NCBI GenBank assembly: GCA_020726265.1 | Contig: DYSZ01000019.1 | Span: 1 to 34,231 of the forward strand | Reading direction: 5' to 3' | DNA length: 34,231 bases | Source: Draconibacterium orientale | GTDB taxonomy: Bacteria > Bacteroidota > Bacteroidia > Bacteroidales > Prolixibacteraceae | Shown here: one piece after another, positions 16,799 to 25,813 of the stretch | Position numbering within the stretch: the first letter of the stretch is position 1 | Layout: each line of letters opens with the position of its first letter | Translations under genes and position numbers: made by a program | Notes under the pieces: model-generated | The model's database searches: none | Seen by the model: only the letters and a program-made list of their open reading frames with translations | Told to the model about the DNA's origin: nothing

Positions 16799-16914
16799 CA
16801 GCCTTTTCAGTCAATTTGAGGGGAGGGCAAAAGTAACCAAATATCCTTGTCAGTGCCTGATTGTTAAGTTTAGTTGACATTTTTTAACAAACAAAGAAAT
16901 TATTTTTTATACAA

Positions 16915-19539
16915 ATGATACCTACTTCAAAGGAAATCCGCCAGTCGTTTCTCGACTTTTTTGCATCTAAAAATCACCAGATTGTACCATCGGCACCCAT
17001 GGTGGTAAAGGGCGACCCAACCCTGATGTTTACAAACGCGGGGATGAACCAGTTTAAAGACTGGTTTTTGGGGAATGAACCGGCTTTGTACAACCGCGTG
17101 GCCGACACGCAGAAATGTTTGCGCGTTTCGGGCAAACACAACGATTTGGAAGAAGTGGGCCTCGACACTTATCACCACACCATGTTCGAAATGTTGGGCA
17201 ACTGGTCGTTTGGCAATTATTTCAAGCAGGATGCGATTGACTGGGCCTGGGAATTCCTTGTGGGGAAAATGGGACTGAACCCTGAACGGTTGTATGCCAC
17301 TGTTTTTGAAGGTGCTGCCGACGATAAACTGGAACGCGACGACGAAGCCGCCAATCTTTGGCTGAAATACCTGCCTGCCGGAAGTGTAATCAACGGCAAT
17401 AAGAAAGATAACTTTTGGGAGATGGGTGATACTGGCCCTTGCGGACCTTGCTCCGAAATTCATGTGGATATTCGCAGCGAAGATGAAATTGCAAAAATCC
17501 CCGGCGTTGAATTGGTAAACAAAAGTCATCCGCAGGTAATTGAAATCTGGAATCTCGTATTTATCCAGTTTAACCGGAAAGCCAACGGACAGCTGGAAGA
17601 ACTGCCCGCCAAACACGTGGATACAGGCATGGGTTTCGAAAGGTTGTGTATGGCATTGCAGGGAGTAAAATCGAATTACGATACCGATATTTTTCAGCAT
17701 ACAATTGCCGAATTGGGCAACTTATGCAACATAAAATATGGCGACAACGAAAAAACCGATATTGCCATGCGGGTTATTGCCGACCATTTGCGGGCTGTTT
17801 CGTTTGCCATTGCCGACGGGCAGTTGCCATCGAACAACAAAGCCGGTTATGTAATCCGCCGTATTTTGCGCCGCGCTGTTCGTTATGGTTACACTTTCCT
17901 CGGGTTTCGCGAGGCTTTCATTTTCAAATTGATTGAAGCGCTCAAAGAAACCATGGGCGCTGCTTTCCACGAACTTGCGAGCCAGCAGTCGTTAATCGAA
18001 AAGGTGATTAAAGAAGAAGAAGAGTCGTTTTTGCGCACTTTATCAACCGGAATCAGGCTGATGGACGACCTGATGGCCAAGGCAAAACAGGAAAACCGAA
18101 CCGAAATTCAGGGTAAAAATGCCTTTGTTTTATTTGATACTTATGGGTTTCCGCTCGATTTAACCGAACTGATTGCCCGAGAAAATGGAATGACTGTTGA
18201 CACCGAAGGTTTTCAGTCCGAAATGGAACAGCAAAAAAACCGCTCGCGGAATGCCGCAACGCAGGAAACCGACGATTGGGTTGAAATCCGCAAAATTGAA
18301 CAGACAGTATTTCTGGGGTATGATAAATTTGAAGCTGAAATCCGTATTGCCCGTTACCGGAAAGTAACCCAGCAAAAGAAAACATTTTACCAGCTTGTTT
18401 TCGACCAGACCCCGTTTTATGGCGAGTCGGGCGGACAGGCCGGCGATACGGGCACTATTGAGTTTGAAGGACAGAAATGGGTGATTTTCGATACACAAAA
18501 AGAGAACAACCTGATTGTGCATTTAACCGAAAAAATGCCCGCTGCTCCCGACGAAACTTTTATAGCCAAAGTAAATATTCAAAAGAGACAGAACACCGCC
18601 AACAACCATACAGCAACGCATCTTTTACATGCCGCCCTGCGCGAAGTACTGGGCAAACATGTTGAGCAAAAAGGCTCGCTTGTGAATGCCGACCACTTGC
18701 GTTTCGATTTTTCGCATTTTCAGAAAATGACGGAAGAAGAAATCGAACAGGTCGAAAAAATTGTGAATGCCAGAATTCGCGAAAACTCGGTACGCGAGGA
18801 AAATCGCAAAATGCCTGTCGAAGAAGCAAAAAAGCTTGGCGCCATGATGTTGTTTGGCGAAAAGTATGGCAGCGAGGTTCGTGTGATCAAATTTGGTGAG
18901 TCGGTTGAATTGTGCGGGGGTACGCATGTAAATGCCACCGGTGCTATCGGTCTGTTCAAAATTGTTTACGAAAGCGCCATTGCAGCCGGGGTACGGCGTA
19001 TTGAGGCAGTTACTGCCGAACATGCTGAAAAGTTTGTAAACGAGCATATCAAAATATTGAAATACATCCAGGATTCGATAAAAAGTACAAACGATATTCT
19101 GGGCAGTGTGATGAATCTGCAAAAAGAAAACAGCGAACTTTCGAAACAAGTTGAAATTTTCAACCGCGAGAAGGTGAAAGTTGTGAAGGAGCATCTGAAA
19201 AACAGGATATTACAGGAAAATGGCATAAATATTATTTCAGGTGAAGTGGGCATGGGCAATCCGAATATGGTAAAAGACCTGGCTTACCAACTGAAAGGAG
19301 AGGTTGAAAACCTGTTTCTGGTGATTGGCGCTGTGATTGACGGAAAACCGCTCCTCACGGTTATGATTTCGGAAAATATTGTTGCTGAAAAAGGACTTGA
19401 TGCCGGCAGAATTGTGCGCGAAGCAGGTCGCGAAATTCAGGGCGGCGGCGGCGGACAGCCGTTTTATGCCACTGCCGGCGGTAAATACGCCGATGGTTTA
19501 CAGGCTGCCATCGACAAAGCACTTTCATTTGTAAAATAA
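16915..19539 (+). CDS. alaS: Alanyl-tRNA synthetase
   Basis: This enzyme charges tRNA-Ala and clears mischarged Ser and Gly. At 874 residues it is full length. The class II catalytic core is N-terminal ([30 protein letters not shown] and [10 protein letters not shown]). The editing domain has the zinc-site residues His565 and His569 (NHTATHLLH) and Cys667 and His671 ([10 protein letters not shown]). The C-terminal domain ends with the glycine-rich [14 protein letters not shown] stretch. The gene stands alone, divergent from the M23 operon, and ends before a convergent terminator. Confidence 0.97.
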   Translation: MIPTSKEIRQSFLDFFASKNHQIVPSAPMVVKGDPTLMFTNAGMNQFKDWFLGNEPALYNRVADTQKCLRVSGKHNDLEEVGLDTYHHTMFEMLGNWSFGNYFKQDAIDWAWEFLVGKMGLNPERLYATVFEGAADDKLERDDEAANLWLKYLPAGSVINGNKKDNFWEMGDTGPCGPCSEIHVDIRSEDEIAKIPGVELVNKSHPQVIEIWNLVFIQFNRKANGQLEELPAKHVDTGMGFERLCMALQGVKSNYDTDIFQHTIAELGNLCNIKYGDNEKTDIAMRVIADHLRAVSFAIADGQLPSNNKAGYVIRRILRRAVRYGYTFLGFREAFIFKLIEALKETMGAAFHELASQQSLIEKVIKEEEESFLRTLSTGIRLMDDLMAKAKQENRTEIQGKNAFVLFDTYGFPLDLTELIARENGMTVDTEGFQSEMEQQKNRSRNAATQETDDWVEIRKIEQTVFLGYDKFEAEIRIARYRKVTQQKKTFYQLVFDQTPFYGESGGQAGDTGTIEFEGQKWVIFDTQKENNLIVHLTEKMPAAPDETFIAKVNIQKRQNTANNHTATHLLHAALREVLGKHVEQKGSLVNADHLRFDFSHFQKMTEEEIEQVEKIVNARIRENSVREENRKMPVEEAKKLGAMMLFGEKYGSEVRVIKFGESVELCGGTHVNATGAIGLFKIVYESAIAAGVRRIEAVTAEHAEKFVNEHIKILKYIQDSIKSTNDILGSVMNLQKENSELSKQVEIFNREKVKVVKEHLKNRILQENGINIISGEVGMGNPNMVKDLAYQLKGEVENLFLVIGAVIDGKPLLTVMISENIVAEKGLDAGRIVREAGREIQGGGGGQPFYATAGGKYADGLQAAIDKALSFVK

Positions 19540-19588
19540 CGGGGAAACGACCCCGGAAGTTTCGGGGGCCGAAGTCCGGCAAAAATCT

Positions 19589-19609
19589 GTCGGAGTTGGA
19601 AACTCCGAC
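19589..19609. repeat. 21-bp hairpin element (7-bp arms, 7-base loop)
   Basis: Arms GTCGGAG and CTCCGAC flank the loop TTGGAAA. Two elements with the same 7-7-7 layout, one with the identical loop, lie at 34183-34231. A smaller hairpin (CCCCG/CGGGG, also with a 7-base loop) sits just upstream at 19551-19567. This looks like a copy of a dispersed palindromic repeat. Confidence 0.6.
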
Positions 19610-19621
19610 TCCCAAATAAAG

Positions 19622-19656
19622 AAAGAACCATTCATTTGAAAATGAATGGTTCTTTT
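19622..19656. terminator. Bidirectional terminator between alaS and the peptide transporter
   Basis: A 15-bp perfect stem (AAAGAACCATTCATT pairing with AATGAATGGTTCTTT) around a four-base loop lies between the convergent genes. It is flanked by A-rich and T-rich tails. Confidence 0.88.
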
Positions 19657-19677
19657 AGTATAGTTAATCTTATAAGT

Positions 19678-21516
19678 TTATTTTGTAATTGTTTCGAGTC
19701 GTTTCATTATCGAGAAAATAAAGATAGCCGCCAGGAAACAGCAAACGATAAATATTCCCCAAAGCATATAAAGGTCAATTTTGCCCCACATCAAACTACC
19801 TACAAAAAGGAATTTATTTCCAACTGCAGTTGCAAGCAACCAGCCTCCCTGCATCAAACCCTGAAAGCGCGGAGGTGCAACTTTGGCAACAAACGAAAGT
19901 CCAATCGGGCTTAAAAAGAGTTCGGCAATGGTTAAAACAAGATACGAACTCATTAACCAATAAGGTGAAACCCTGTCAACCTCGGCAACAGCAGCACCCG
20001 CCATTTCTTTTGGCGAAACCAGGCCTAACGAAGCTACAAGCACCAAAATAAAACCGAGTGCGGCTATAATCATCCCAATACCAATTTTCCTTGGCGACGA
20101 CGGTTCTTTCCCGTTTTTGTTCATCCACGCAAAAACACCCATTACCGGTGGTGTGAGTGCCACAATAAACAATGGGTTGAACGACTGAAACACTTCGGGC
20201 GAAACAAGGTTCGATGCACCGTTGTTTGAAGCCAGCACATAACTTAAAACCGCAAATCCCACAAACATTATAGCACCTGCAATTCTGAACTTGGTTTGTT
20301 TATTGAAAAACACCAATGCAGCCCCGGCAATTGACGCAATTACCGATAATATCGATTTAAGGTCGAAAAACAGGTTGGTAAACGGGCCAACATATTGTGT
20401 GGTGTAATCGCGGGCAAACATTGTTAATGTGAGACCATTCTGATGAAACGACATCCAGAAGAAAATAACTACCACGAAAACTAATGTCAATGCCACTACC
20501 CGCGGCTTTTCCTCTTTTGTTGAAATTTGGAAAATCAGACTCACAAAACCTACAAAAAGACCTACGGCCAGACCCATTTTGTAATCAATATCACTTATAT
20601 CGGTGTAGCTGTCGGCAAAATGAAACAACAAAGCAACAACGGTCATTAAACCCAACGAAATAATTACATATTTCAGATTGCTGGCAAGGCTGACAGTTGG
20701 TTTGTTTTCGGTAACCACAACCTTTTTCTCTTGTGCAATTTTATGTTTCGATGGAAGAAATTTATTGAAAAGCAGGTAAACCACCAGCGACAGTACCATC
20801 GCTCCTGCTGCAATTCCGAATGCATAGTTAAATCCGGTTGAAAAAACTTTAATATAATCGGCAGCAAAAACACTTAAATCGGCAGCCGATTTTCCTCCGC
20901 CCGGAATTACCGCCGCATTGGCCAACGTTTGAAATTGCCCGGCATCTTTTAATGTATCTCCAATGTATTGGTGACAAAGCGATGGAAGGTCGGCATTTTC
21001 GAAATAACCATTCTTTTTGAGCCAGAACCCTTTTATCCCTTTGGCAACAAACGGGGCAAAAAATGCACCCACGTTGATACCCATGTAAAAAATCATAAAA
21101 GCGCCATCGCGGAGTTTCTTGTATTTTTCGTCGTCGTACATTTGCCCGACCACAGCCTGTAGGTTTCCTTTAAACAACCCGTTTCCAAGGGCGATAATAA
21201 ACAATGCACTCAACGAAACCCACAAATCTGATCCCGGAATTGCAATCAGACAATACCCGGCAAACATGATTATCTGCCCCACAAAAATTACTGTTTTGTA
21301 TTTTTTGGTCCAGTCGGCAATCATACCGCCAATTAGCGCCAGTGCATAAATTGAGAAATAAAACCATGAATAATAACTCCCGGCTTCGTCGGCTTTAAGC
21401 CCGTACCTCGCCTGTAAAAACATCACGAGTATGGCCATCATGGTATAAAACCCGAAGCGCTCGCCCATGTTGGTAAAAAATGCTACGATTAGTCCTTTTG
21501 GATGATTCTTAAACAT
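19678..21516 (-). CDS. POT/PTR2-family proton-dependent peptide transporter
   Basis: This 612-residue membrane protein imports di- and tripeptides in symport with protons. The start MFKNHPKGLIVAFFTNMGER leads into the POT signature ExxER-like segment (Glu19, Arg20, then FGFYTMMAILVMFLQ). A GGMIADWTKKYKT loop matches the MFS motif after helix 2. About 12-14 hydrophobic helices follow, with a charged central linker near HKIAQEKKVVVTENK. The frame extends 26 codons upstream to a TTG, but the ATG at 21516 gives the family start. It is followed by the alaS convergent terminator. Confidence 0.9.
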   Translation of the reverse strand: MFKNHPKGLIVAFFTNMGERFGFYTMMAILVMFLQARYGLKADEAGSYYSWFYFSIYALALIGGMIADWTKKYKTVIFVGQIIMFAGYCLIAIPGSDLWVSLSALFIIALGNGLFKGNLQAVVGQMYDDEKYKKLRDGAFMIFYMGINVGAFFAPFVAKGIKGFWLKKNGYFENADLPSLCHQYIGDTLKDAGQFQTLANAAVIPGGGKSAADLSVFAADYIKVFSTGFNYAFGIAAGAMVLSLVVYLLFNKFLPSKHKIAQEKKVVVTENKPTVSLASNLKYVIISLGLMTVVALLFHFADSYTDISDIDYKMGLAVGLFVGFVSLIFQISTKEEKPRVVALTLVFVVVIFFWMSFHQNGLTLTMFARDYTTQYVGPFTNLFFDLKSILSVIASIAGAALVFFNKQTKFRIAGAIMFVGFAVLSYVLASNNGASNLVSPEVFQSFNPLFIVALTPPVMGVFAWMNKNGKEPSSPRKIGIGMIIAALGFILVLVASLGLVSPKEMAGAAVAEVDRVSPYWLMSSYLVLTIAELFLSPIGLSFVAKVAPPRFQGLMQGGWLLATAVGNKFLFVGSLMWGKIDLYMLWGIFIVCCFLAAIFIFSIMKRLETITK

Positions 21517-21616
21517 ACTTTCTTTTTTAATGATTTCTTTTTGCAGTTTTTTTTTGATTGAAGGCAAATATAGAAATCTTTTTAAGTGGTGCAAGTTGAT
21601 TAAAATCAGTGAAAAG

Positions 21617-22837
21617 CTAAACTGAAAATGGTGAATTACTGTTTTTTGAATACTGATAAGCTTTTAGTTGCAAAGGATAACTTTTATATTTGTTACTGAA
21701 CTTGTTATATTTTGTTTGGTTGAAACTCTTTTCGTCAAATTTACACTCAATGGCAAAACCGCTGTCAATTTGGGTATTTACAACAAAATCGACCTCGTTC
21801 CCATCCGCAGTGCGCCAAAACCTTATTTCGTCGCTGTTATACTTATTGCGAAGTTGCAGAAAAATAAAATTCTCAAACAGTTCGCCTTTATCAAGCCTGG
21901 AGTCAACCGGCTGAAAAAGGTTCAACAGCATGTTGCGCATTCCCAAATCGTTGAAATAGACCTTCGACATTTTGGTAAGTTCTTTTTTCAGGTTTCTGAA
22001 AAAAGGCCTTACCAGGTGAATATGAAAGGTTTTCTGTAATGTGTAGAGATAATTGTCGATGGCTGTAACCGACAATTGCAGTGAACCTGCCAATTGGTTG
22101 GTATTTACAAGCCCGCCAGTTTGTGCAGCAAGTATTTTAAGCAGAATATAAAATTTCTCCTTGTTTTTGATCCCACTTTCAAGAACATCGCGTTTAATAA
22201 ACGACTGTGCCAACTCGGCAAGCAACGCTTTTTTCCTTTCGGTAGTTTCGGCTAATACCACAGCAGGATATCCTCCGTATGTAAGATATTCGTCCAACAA
22301 TTTCGCTATTTTGTGCGACTGCAGCGAAAGATAATCTTGGCGTGCATTCATCTCCCCAATTTCAGTAATTAACTGTTCTTCCTTTTTAAAAACAAGAAAT
22401 TCCTCGAAATTAAGGGTGTATAAGTTAAATATCTGCTTGCGTCCGGCCAGCGAATCATCGAACTTCTGATCGATATAAAATGCACTGCTCCCCGAACAGA
22501 TGATTTTAATTTTATCGGCATGAAAATCGAAATGGTATTTCAGAAAATTGGTGGGGTTTTTCAGATACTGTATTTCATCAATCAGCACATAAATTAAAGA
22601 ATCGGCAGCAGGTAGCATCGAAAACAATCCTTCGGGATGCGTATCAAAACGGGCTAAAATATCAGGGCTTTCAAGCGAAAAATAATATACCTTGTGCGAA
22701 TTTTGCTCCAAATGGCTTTCCAGCATTTTTAAAACCGAGGTTTTACCACATTGACGCGAACCTGTAATAATAATAAACTCCCTGAATTCAAGGCTGTTAA
22801 TTATCCTCTTTACTATGGGCCTTACAACTAATTCCAT
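21617..22837 (-). CDS. AAA+ ATPase with DUF4143 (nuclease-fold) C-terminal domain
   Basis: The 406-residue protein has a P-loop near the start (ITGSRQCGKTS, about 25-34), a Walker B (YVLIDEIQYL, 83-92), a sensor-like IICSGSSAFYI and an AGRKQIFNLYTLNFEEF block typical of the DUF4143 ATPase family. The C-terminal part has an EVDFV (348-352) and IECKF (Glu364, Lys366) pair that looks like a PD-(D/E)XK core. Such proteins occur as many paralogs in Bacteroidota and archaea, and their biological role is not established. Upstream lie 32-bp tandem repeats and a -7 box that nearly abuts the ATG. It appears intact and stands apart from its housekeeping neighbours. Confidence 0.85.
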   Translation of the reverse strand: MELVVRPIVKRIINSLEFREFIIITGSRQCGKTSVLKMLESHLEQNSHKVYYFSLESPDILARFDTHPEGLFSMLPAADSLIYVLIDEIQYLKNPTNFLKYHFDFHADKIKIICSGSSAFYIDQKFDDSLAGRKQIFNLYTLNFEEFLVFKKEEQLITEIGEMNARQDYLSLQSHKIAKLLDEYLTYGGYPAVVLAETTERKKALLAELAQSFIKRDVLESGIKNKEKFYILLKILAAQTGGLVNTNQLAGSLQLSVTAIDNYLYTLQKTFHIHLVRPFFRNLKKELTKMSKVYFNDLGMRNMLLNLFQPVDSRLDKGELFENFIFLQLRNKYNSDEIRFWRTADGNEVDFVVNTQIDSGFAIECKFDEKSFNQTKYNKFSNKYKSYPLQLKAYQYSKNSNSPFSV

Positions 22838-22841
22838 GTTT

Positions 22842-22849
22842 CAAATATA
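22842..22849 (-). promoter_or_regulatory. Predicted -7 box of the DUF4143 ATPase
   Basis: Read on the minus strand this is TATATTTG, an exact TAnnTTTG match. It ends only four bases before the ATG at 22837, so the transcript would be leaderless or almost so. The tandem repeats start nine bases further upstream, where a -33 element or a regulator would bind. Confidence 0.5.
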
Positions 22850-22857
22850 CAACAATT

Positions 22858-22938
22858 CCGATATTTTTCATTTAGCAAATGAATATTATCCGATATTTTT
22901 CATTTAGCAAATGAATATTATCCGATATTTTTCATTTA
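22858..22938. repeat. 32-bp tandem repeat, 2.5 identical copies
   Basis: Two identical 32-bp units (22858-22889 and 22890-22921, each starting CCGATATTTTTCATTT) are followed by the first 17 bases of a third (22922-22938). Each full unit contains the inverted repeat TTCATTT, three bases, AAATGAA. The array lies directly behind the predicted -7 box of the DUF4143 ATPase gene, so it may be an operator array. It has no spacers and is not a CRISPR. Confidence 0.9.
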
Positions 22939-23128
22939 CAGTTCCCGGTTTTTACAAGATATGTGCACCTGAACCAGTACTTCGAGAAAGATAATGTACT
23001 ACTTACAATAATAAAATCAGCAAAGTAAAATTTGAAAACCTGCTATTATTGCCAAAATTGATTTAATTTTAAACATCACATTTTAAAATCCTGAATTGTA
23101 TTCCACGATAAAGAAAACACAGCTGTTT

Positions 23129-24652
23129 ATGAAACTTTTCACCACAAAACAAATCGCTGTACTCGACAGGTTTACAATCGAAAACGAACCGATTGCCGGT
23201 ATCGATTTGATGGAGCGGGCGGCACTGCAAATTACAAACTGGCTTGTTCAAAAATTTTCAGCAGAACGGAAACTGCTGTTTTTTGCGGGCTCCGGGAACA
23301 ATGGTGGCGATACACTCGCCATTGCCCGACAAATGGCCAGTCTCGATTTTTTGTGCGAGGTTCATCTTTTGAATATTGGAAAATCAATGACGGAATCGGC
23401 TGCCACCAATCTTGACCGTCTGCAAAAACAGGGAAAAGTAAAAATCTCAACATTGAATTCCGCCGCTGAATTCCCCGAAACAAACCCAGCCGATATTTTT
23501 ATCGACGGCCTTTTTGGTTCGGGACTTACACGACCTATCGATGGCGTTGCTGCAGCATTAGTTCAGAAAATCAACAGCCTGCCCAACACGGTTGTAGCCA
23601 TTGACATTCCCAGTGGGTTATCCGGTGAAAACGGTGCGGGTTGCAACGAAAAAAATACTGTTCAGGCCAGTTACACACTCACTTTTCAGTTTCCGAAACT
23701 GAGCTTTCTTTTTCCTGAAAACGAACAGTTTACCGGCAACTGGGAAGTTTTACCCATCCGGCTTCATCCCGAAGGAATTGAAAAAACCCCGACTGAATTT
23801 TATTGGATCGACAAAAATATGGTTCAGCCATTGATTCCATCACGTTCGAGGTTCGGGCACAAAGGAACTTATGGACACGCATTGTTGATTGCCGGCAGCT
23901 ACGGAAAAATGGGCGCAGCAATTCTCGCAGCGAAGAGCTGTTTGCGGGCTGGTGCCGGATTGCTTACAACGCATGTACCTCATTTGGGTTATCCAATTAT
24001 ACAAACTGCAGTCCCCGAAGCCATGGCCAGTGTCGATCAGCACGATTCAAATTTTACTGAATTCCCTGATTTATCGTCTTTCTCAGTAGTGGGGGCGGGT
24101 CCCGGAATCGGGCAAAAAACAAACACAAAGCGGGCACTCATCGAACTGCTGAAACAGGTAAAAGTTCCGTTAGCTCTTGATGCTGATGCACTGAATATCC
24201 TTTCAGAAAATAAAGAATGGCTCAGTTCTATTCCTGAAAATTCAATTTTGACGCCTCACCCGGGTGAATTCAAACGATTGGCTGGAGAATCCGTCAATTC
24301 GTGGGAACGGCTGCAAAACCAAATTACATTTTCAAAAAAGTACAAAGTTGTTATTGTACTGAAAGGTGCTTTTACTTCAGTTTCGATGCCCGATGGCCGT
24401 GTGTTTTTCAATTCAACCGGGAACCCTGGAATGGCAACAGCCGGGAGTGGCGATGTACTTACAGGTATCATTACCGGACTTCTGTCACAGTGTCTTTCTC
24501 CTGAAAATGCAGCAATTGCAGGCGTCTGTCTGCATGGACTTGCAGGCGATTTTGCTGCATCTGAAAAATCAGAAAATGCGATCGTGGCAAGCGATATCGT
24601 TGAAAATCTGGGCAAGGCATTTCTGGATATAAATCAGACTTTGGAAAAATAA
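23129..24652 (+). CDS. nnr: Bifunctional NAD(P)H-hydrate epimerase/dehydratase
   Basis: This enzyme repairs damaged NAD(P)H hydrates. The 507 residues hold an N-terminal epimerase (about 1-210, with GSGNNGGDTLAIARQ at 54-68 and a DIFIDGLFGSGL segment) and a C-terminal ADP/ATP-dependent dehydratase (about 225-500, with LIAGSYGKMGAA, GAGPGIGQ, DADALNIL, LTPHPGEF and GNPGMATAGSGDVLTG near 431-446). The ATG at 23129 gives MKLFTTKQIAVLDRF, the conserved start; the frame opens 11 codons earlier, but that extension is not family-like. Confidence 0.95.
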   Translation: MKLFTTKQIAVLDRFTIENEPIAGIDLMERAALQITNWLVQKFSAERKLLFFAGSGNNGGDTLAIARQMASLDFLCEVHLLNIGKSMTESAATNLDRLQKQGKVKISTLNSAAEFPETNPADIFIDGLFGSGLTRPIDGVAAALVQKINSLPNTVVAIDIPSGLSGENGAGCNEKNTVQASYTLTFQFPKLSFLFPENEQFTGNWEVLPIRLHPEGIEKTPTEFYWIDKNMVQPLIPSRSRFGHKGTYGHALLIAGSYGKMGAAILAAKSCLRAGAGLLTTHVPHLGYPIIQTAVPEAMASVDQHDSNFTEFPDLSSFSVVGAGPGIGQKTNTKRALIELLKQVKVPLALDADALNILSENKEWLSSIPENSILTPHPGEFKRLAGESVNSWERLQNQITFSKKYKVVIVLKGAFTSVSMPDGRVFFNSTGNPGMATAGSGDVLTGIITGLLSQCLSPENAAIAGVCLHGLAGDFAASEKSENAIVASDIVENLGKAFLDINQTLEK

Positions 24653-24658
24653 AAATCA

Positions 24659-24666
24659 TACATTTG
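24659..24666 (+). promoter_or_regulatory. Possible -7 box before the DUF4831 gene
   Basis: TACATTTG is an exact TAnnTTTG match 26 bases before the DUF4831 ATG and just after the nnr stop. A TTTG at 24640-24643 is nearer than the usual -33 spacing. It may allow the downstream genes to be transcribed separately from nnr. Confidence 0.4.
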
Positions 24667-24692
24667 AGTTCTCATAAAAAATCAGTTTAACT

Positions 24693-25793
24693 ATGAAGTA
24701 TTTGGCTCTTATTATTGCAATTCTTTTGGTATCGCCGGTATTCGGGCAACGGAAAAAAGAAGAAGTAGCTGCTCCGGTTTTTACCGAAGGCGTTATTTAT
24801 GCCTTACCACGAACCGGAGTCAGGGTGAAAGTTCAGGCGGTAAAAGAAACTTTTCAGCCCGGCTCGTATGCTGCTTATGCCGAGCAATTGCTGGGTATTA
24901 GAAACGTGAAGAACAAAGCTTCAGTAAACTGGATCATCGATGAAGTGAAAATAGAAATGTTTTCGGAACCCGATCCTGAACAGGTGTACAAGGCTATGGG
25001 CGACGGAGCCTTTTTGGTAAATCTTAGTGCCGATGGTTGTCTGACCGGCATTAATTCCACACATTCAGCCGGTGAAAAGGTTAAAACAGAAACCAACATG
25101 GTTGGCCAGATTGCTGAAACAGATGCAAATGATTATTTTCAATATTTTACCGATTCGCCTTTATATACAGCAGGTGACTCAACCAACAATTACCGACCTG
25201 TAAAAGTAGCCGATGAACAAAAAATCAGCAAAGCAGCCCAGCGGATACTGGAATGCCGCCGCCTGCAATTTGAAATTGCTGCCGGGCTGGTTGACGAACT
25301 TCATCCTGATGGAGAAGCATACAAAGCCAGCTTAAAAGAACTGAAAGAGATTGAAAAAACATATCTGAGTCTTTTTATTGGCAAATACAATACTGAAAAA
25401 GCTATTTTCGGATTTGATTATATACCGAAAACGGGCGGTAAAAGCGAGGCCCTTTTCCGCATTTCAGAAGAAGGAGGAATTATTCCGGCCACAGATTTAT
25501 CGGGGAAACCTGTTATGATAGAATTCGAAATTGAAAATGAATTGGCTCAAAAACAAGCTGGTCTTTTAAAATCAGATAATCCGGCTGCCGGAGCCAGTGG
25601 CGTTTATTACCGCATTCCCGGAAAAGCCAATATCCGTATTGTAAACGACATGAATGCAATTGCCACAGCCCGAGGCACCATTGCACAATTTGGTGCCGTT
25701 GCCCCGGTTCCCGAAGAATTACTTTCGGGTGATTATGCCGTTGATTTTGACGCTGAAACCGGCGCAATCAGTAATATCTCAAAAATCAAATAA
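24693..25793 (+). CDS. DUF4831 family exported protein
   Basis: The 366-residue protein has a clear signal peptide (MKYLALIIAILLVSPVFGQ) and the conserved opening EGVIYALPRTGVRVKVQA of DUF4831, a Bacteroidota family of unknown function. Further on, a helical segment (ILECRRLQFEIAAGLVDELH) and a beta-rich C-terminal half (LFRISEEGGIIPA and GVYYRIPGKANIRI) fit the family. It probably resides in the periplasm or at the surface. The MFS gene follows after 20 bases. Confidence 0.82.
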   Translation: MKYLALIIAILLVSPVFGQRKKEEVAAPVFTEGVIYALPRTGVRVKVQAVKETFQPGSYAAYAEQLLGIRNVKNKASVNWIIDEVKIEMFSEPDPEQVYKAMGDGAFLVNLSADGCLTGINSTHSAGEKVKTETNMVGQIAETDANDYFQYFTDSPLYTAGDSTNNYRPVKVADEQKISKAAQRILECRRLQFEIAAGLVDELHPDGEAYKASLKELKEIEKTYLSLFIGKYNTEKAIFGFDYIPKTGGKSEALFRISEEGGIIPATDLSGKPVMIEFEIENELAQKQAGLLKSDNPAAGASGVYYRIPGKANIRIVNDMNAIATARGTIAQFGAVAPVPEELLSGDYAVDFDAETGAISNISKIK

Positions 25794-25813
25794 CATTCAT
25801 AAAAATAGATTCA

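Noticed and set aside
16927-17700. 257-codon open frame antisense to alaS
   Set aside because: It lies wholly inside the confidently identified alaS gene, resembles no protein I know and reflects the codon usage of alaS read backwards.
22858-22938. CRISPR-like look of the 32-bp repeats
   Set aside because: The units are contiguous with no spacers, there are only 2.5 copies and no cas genes are nearby.
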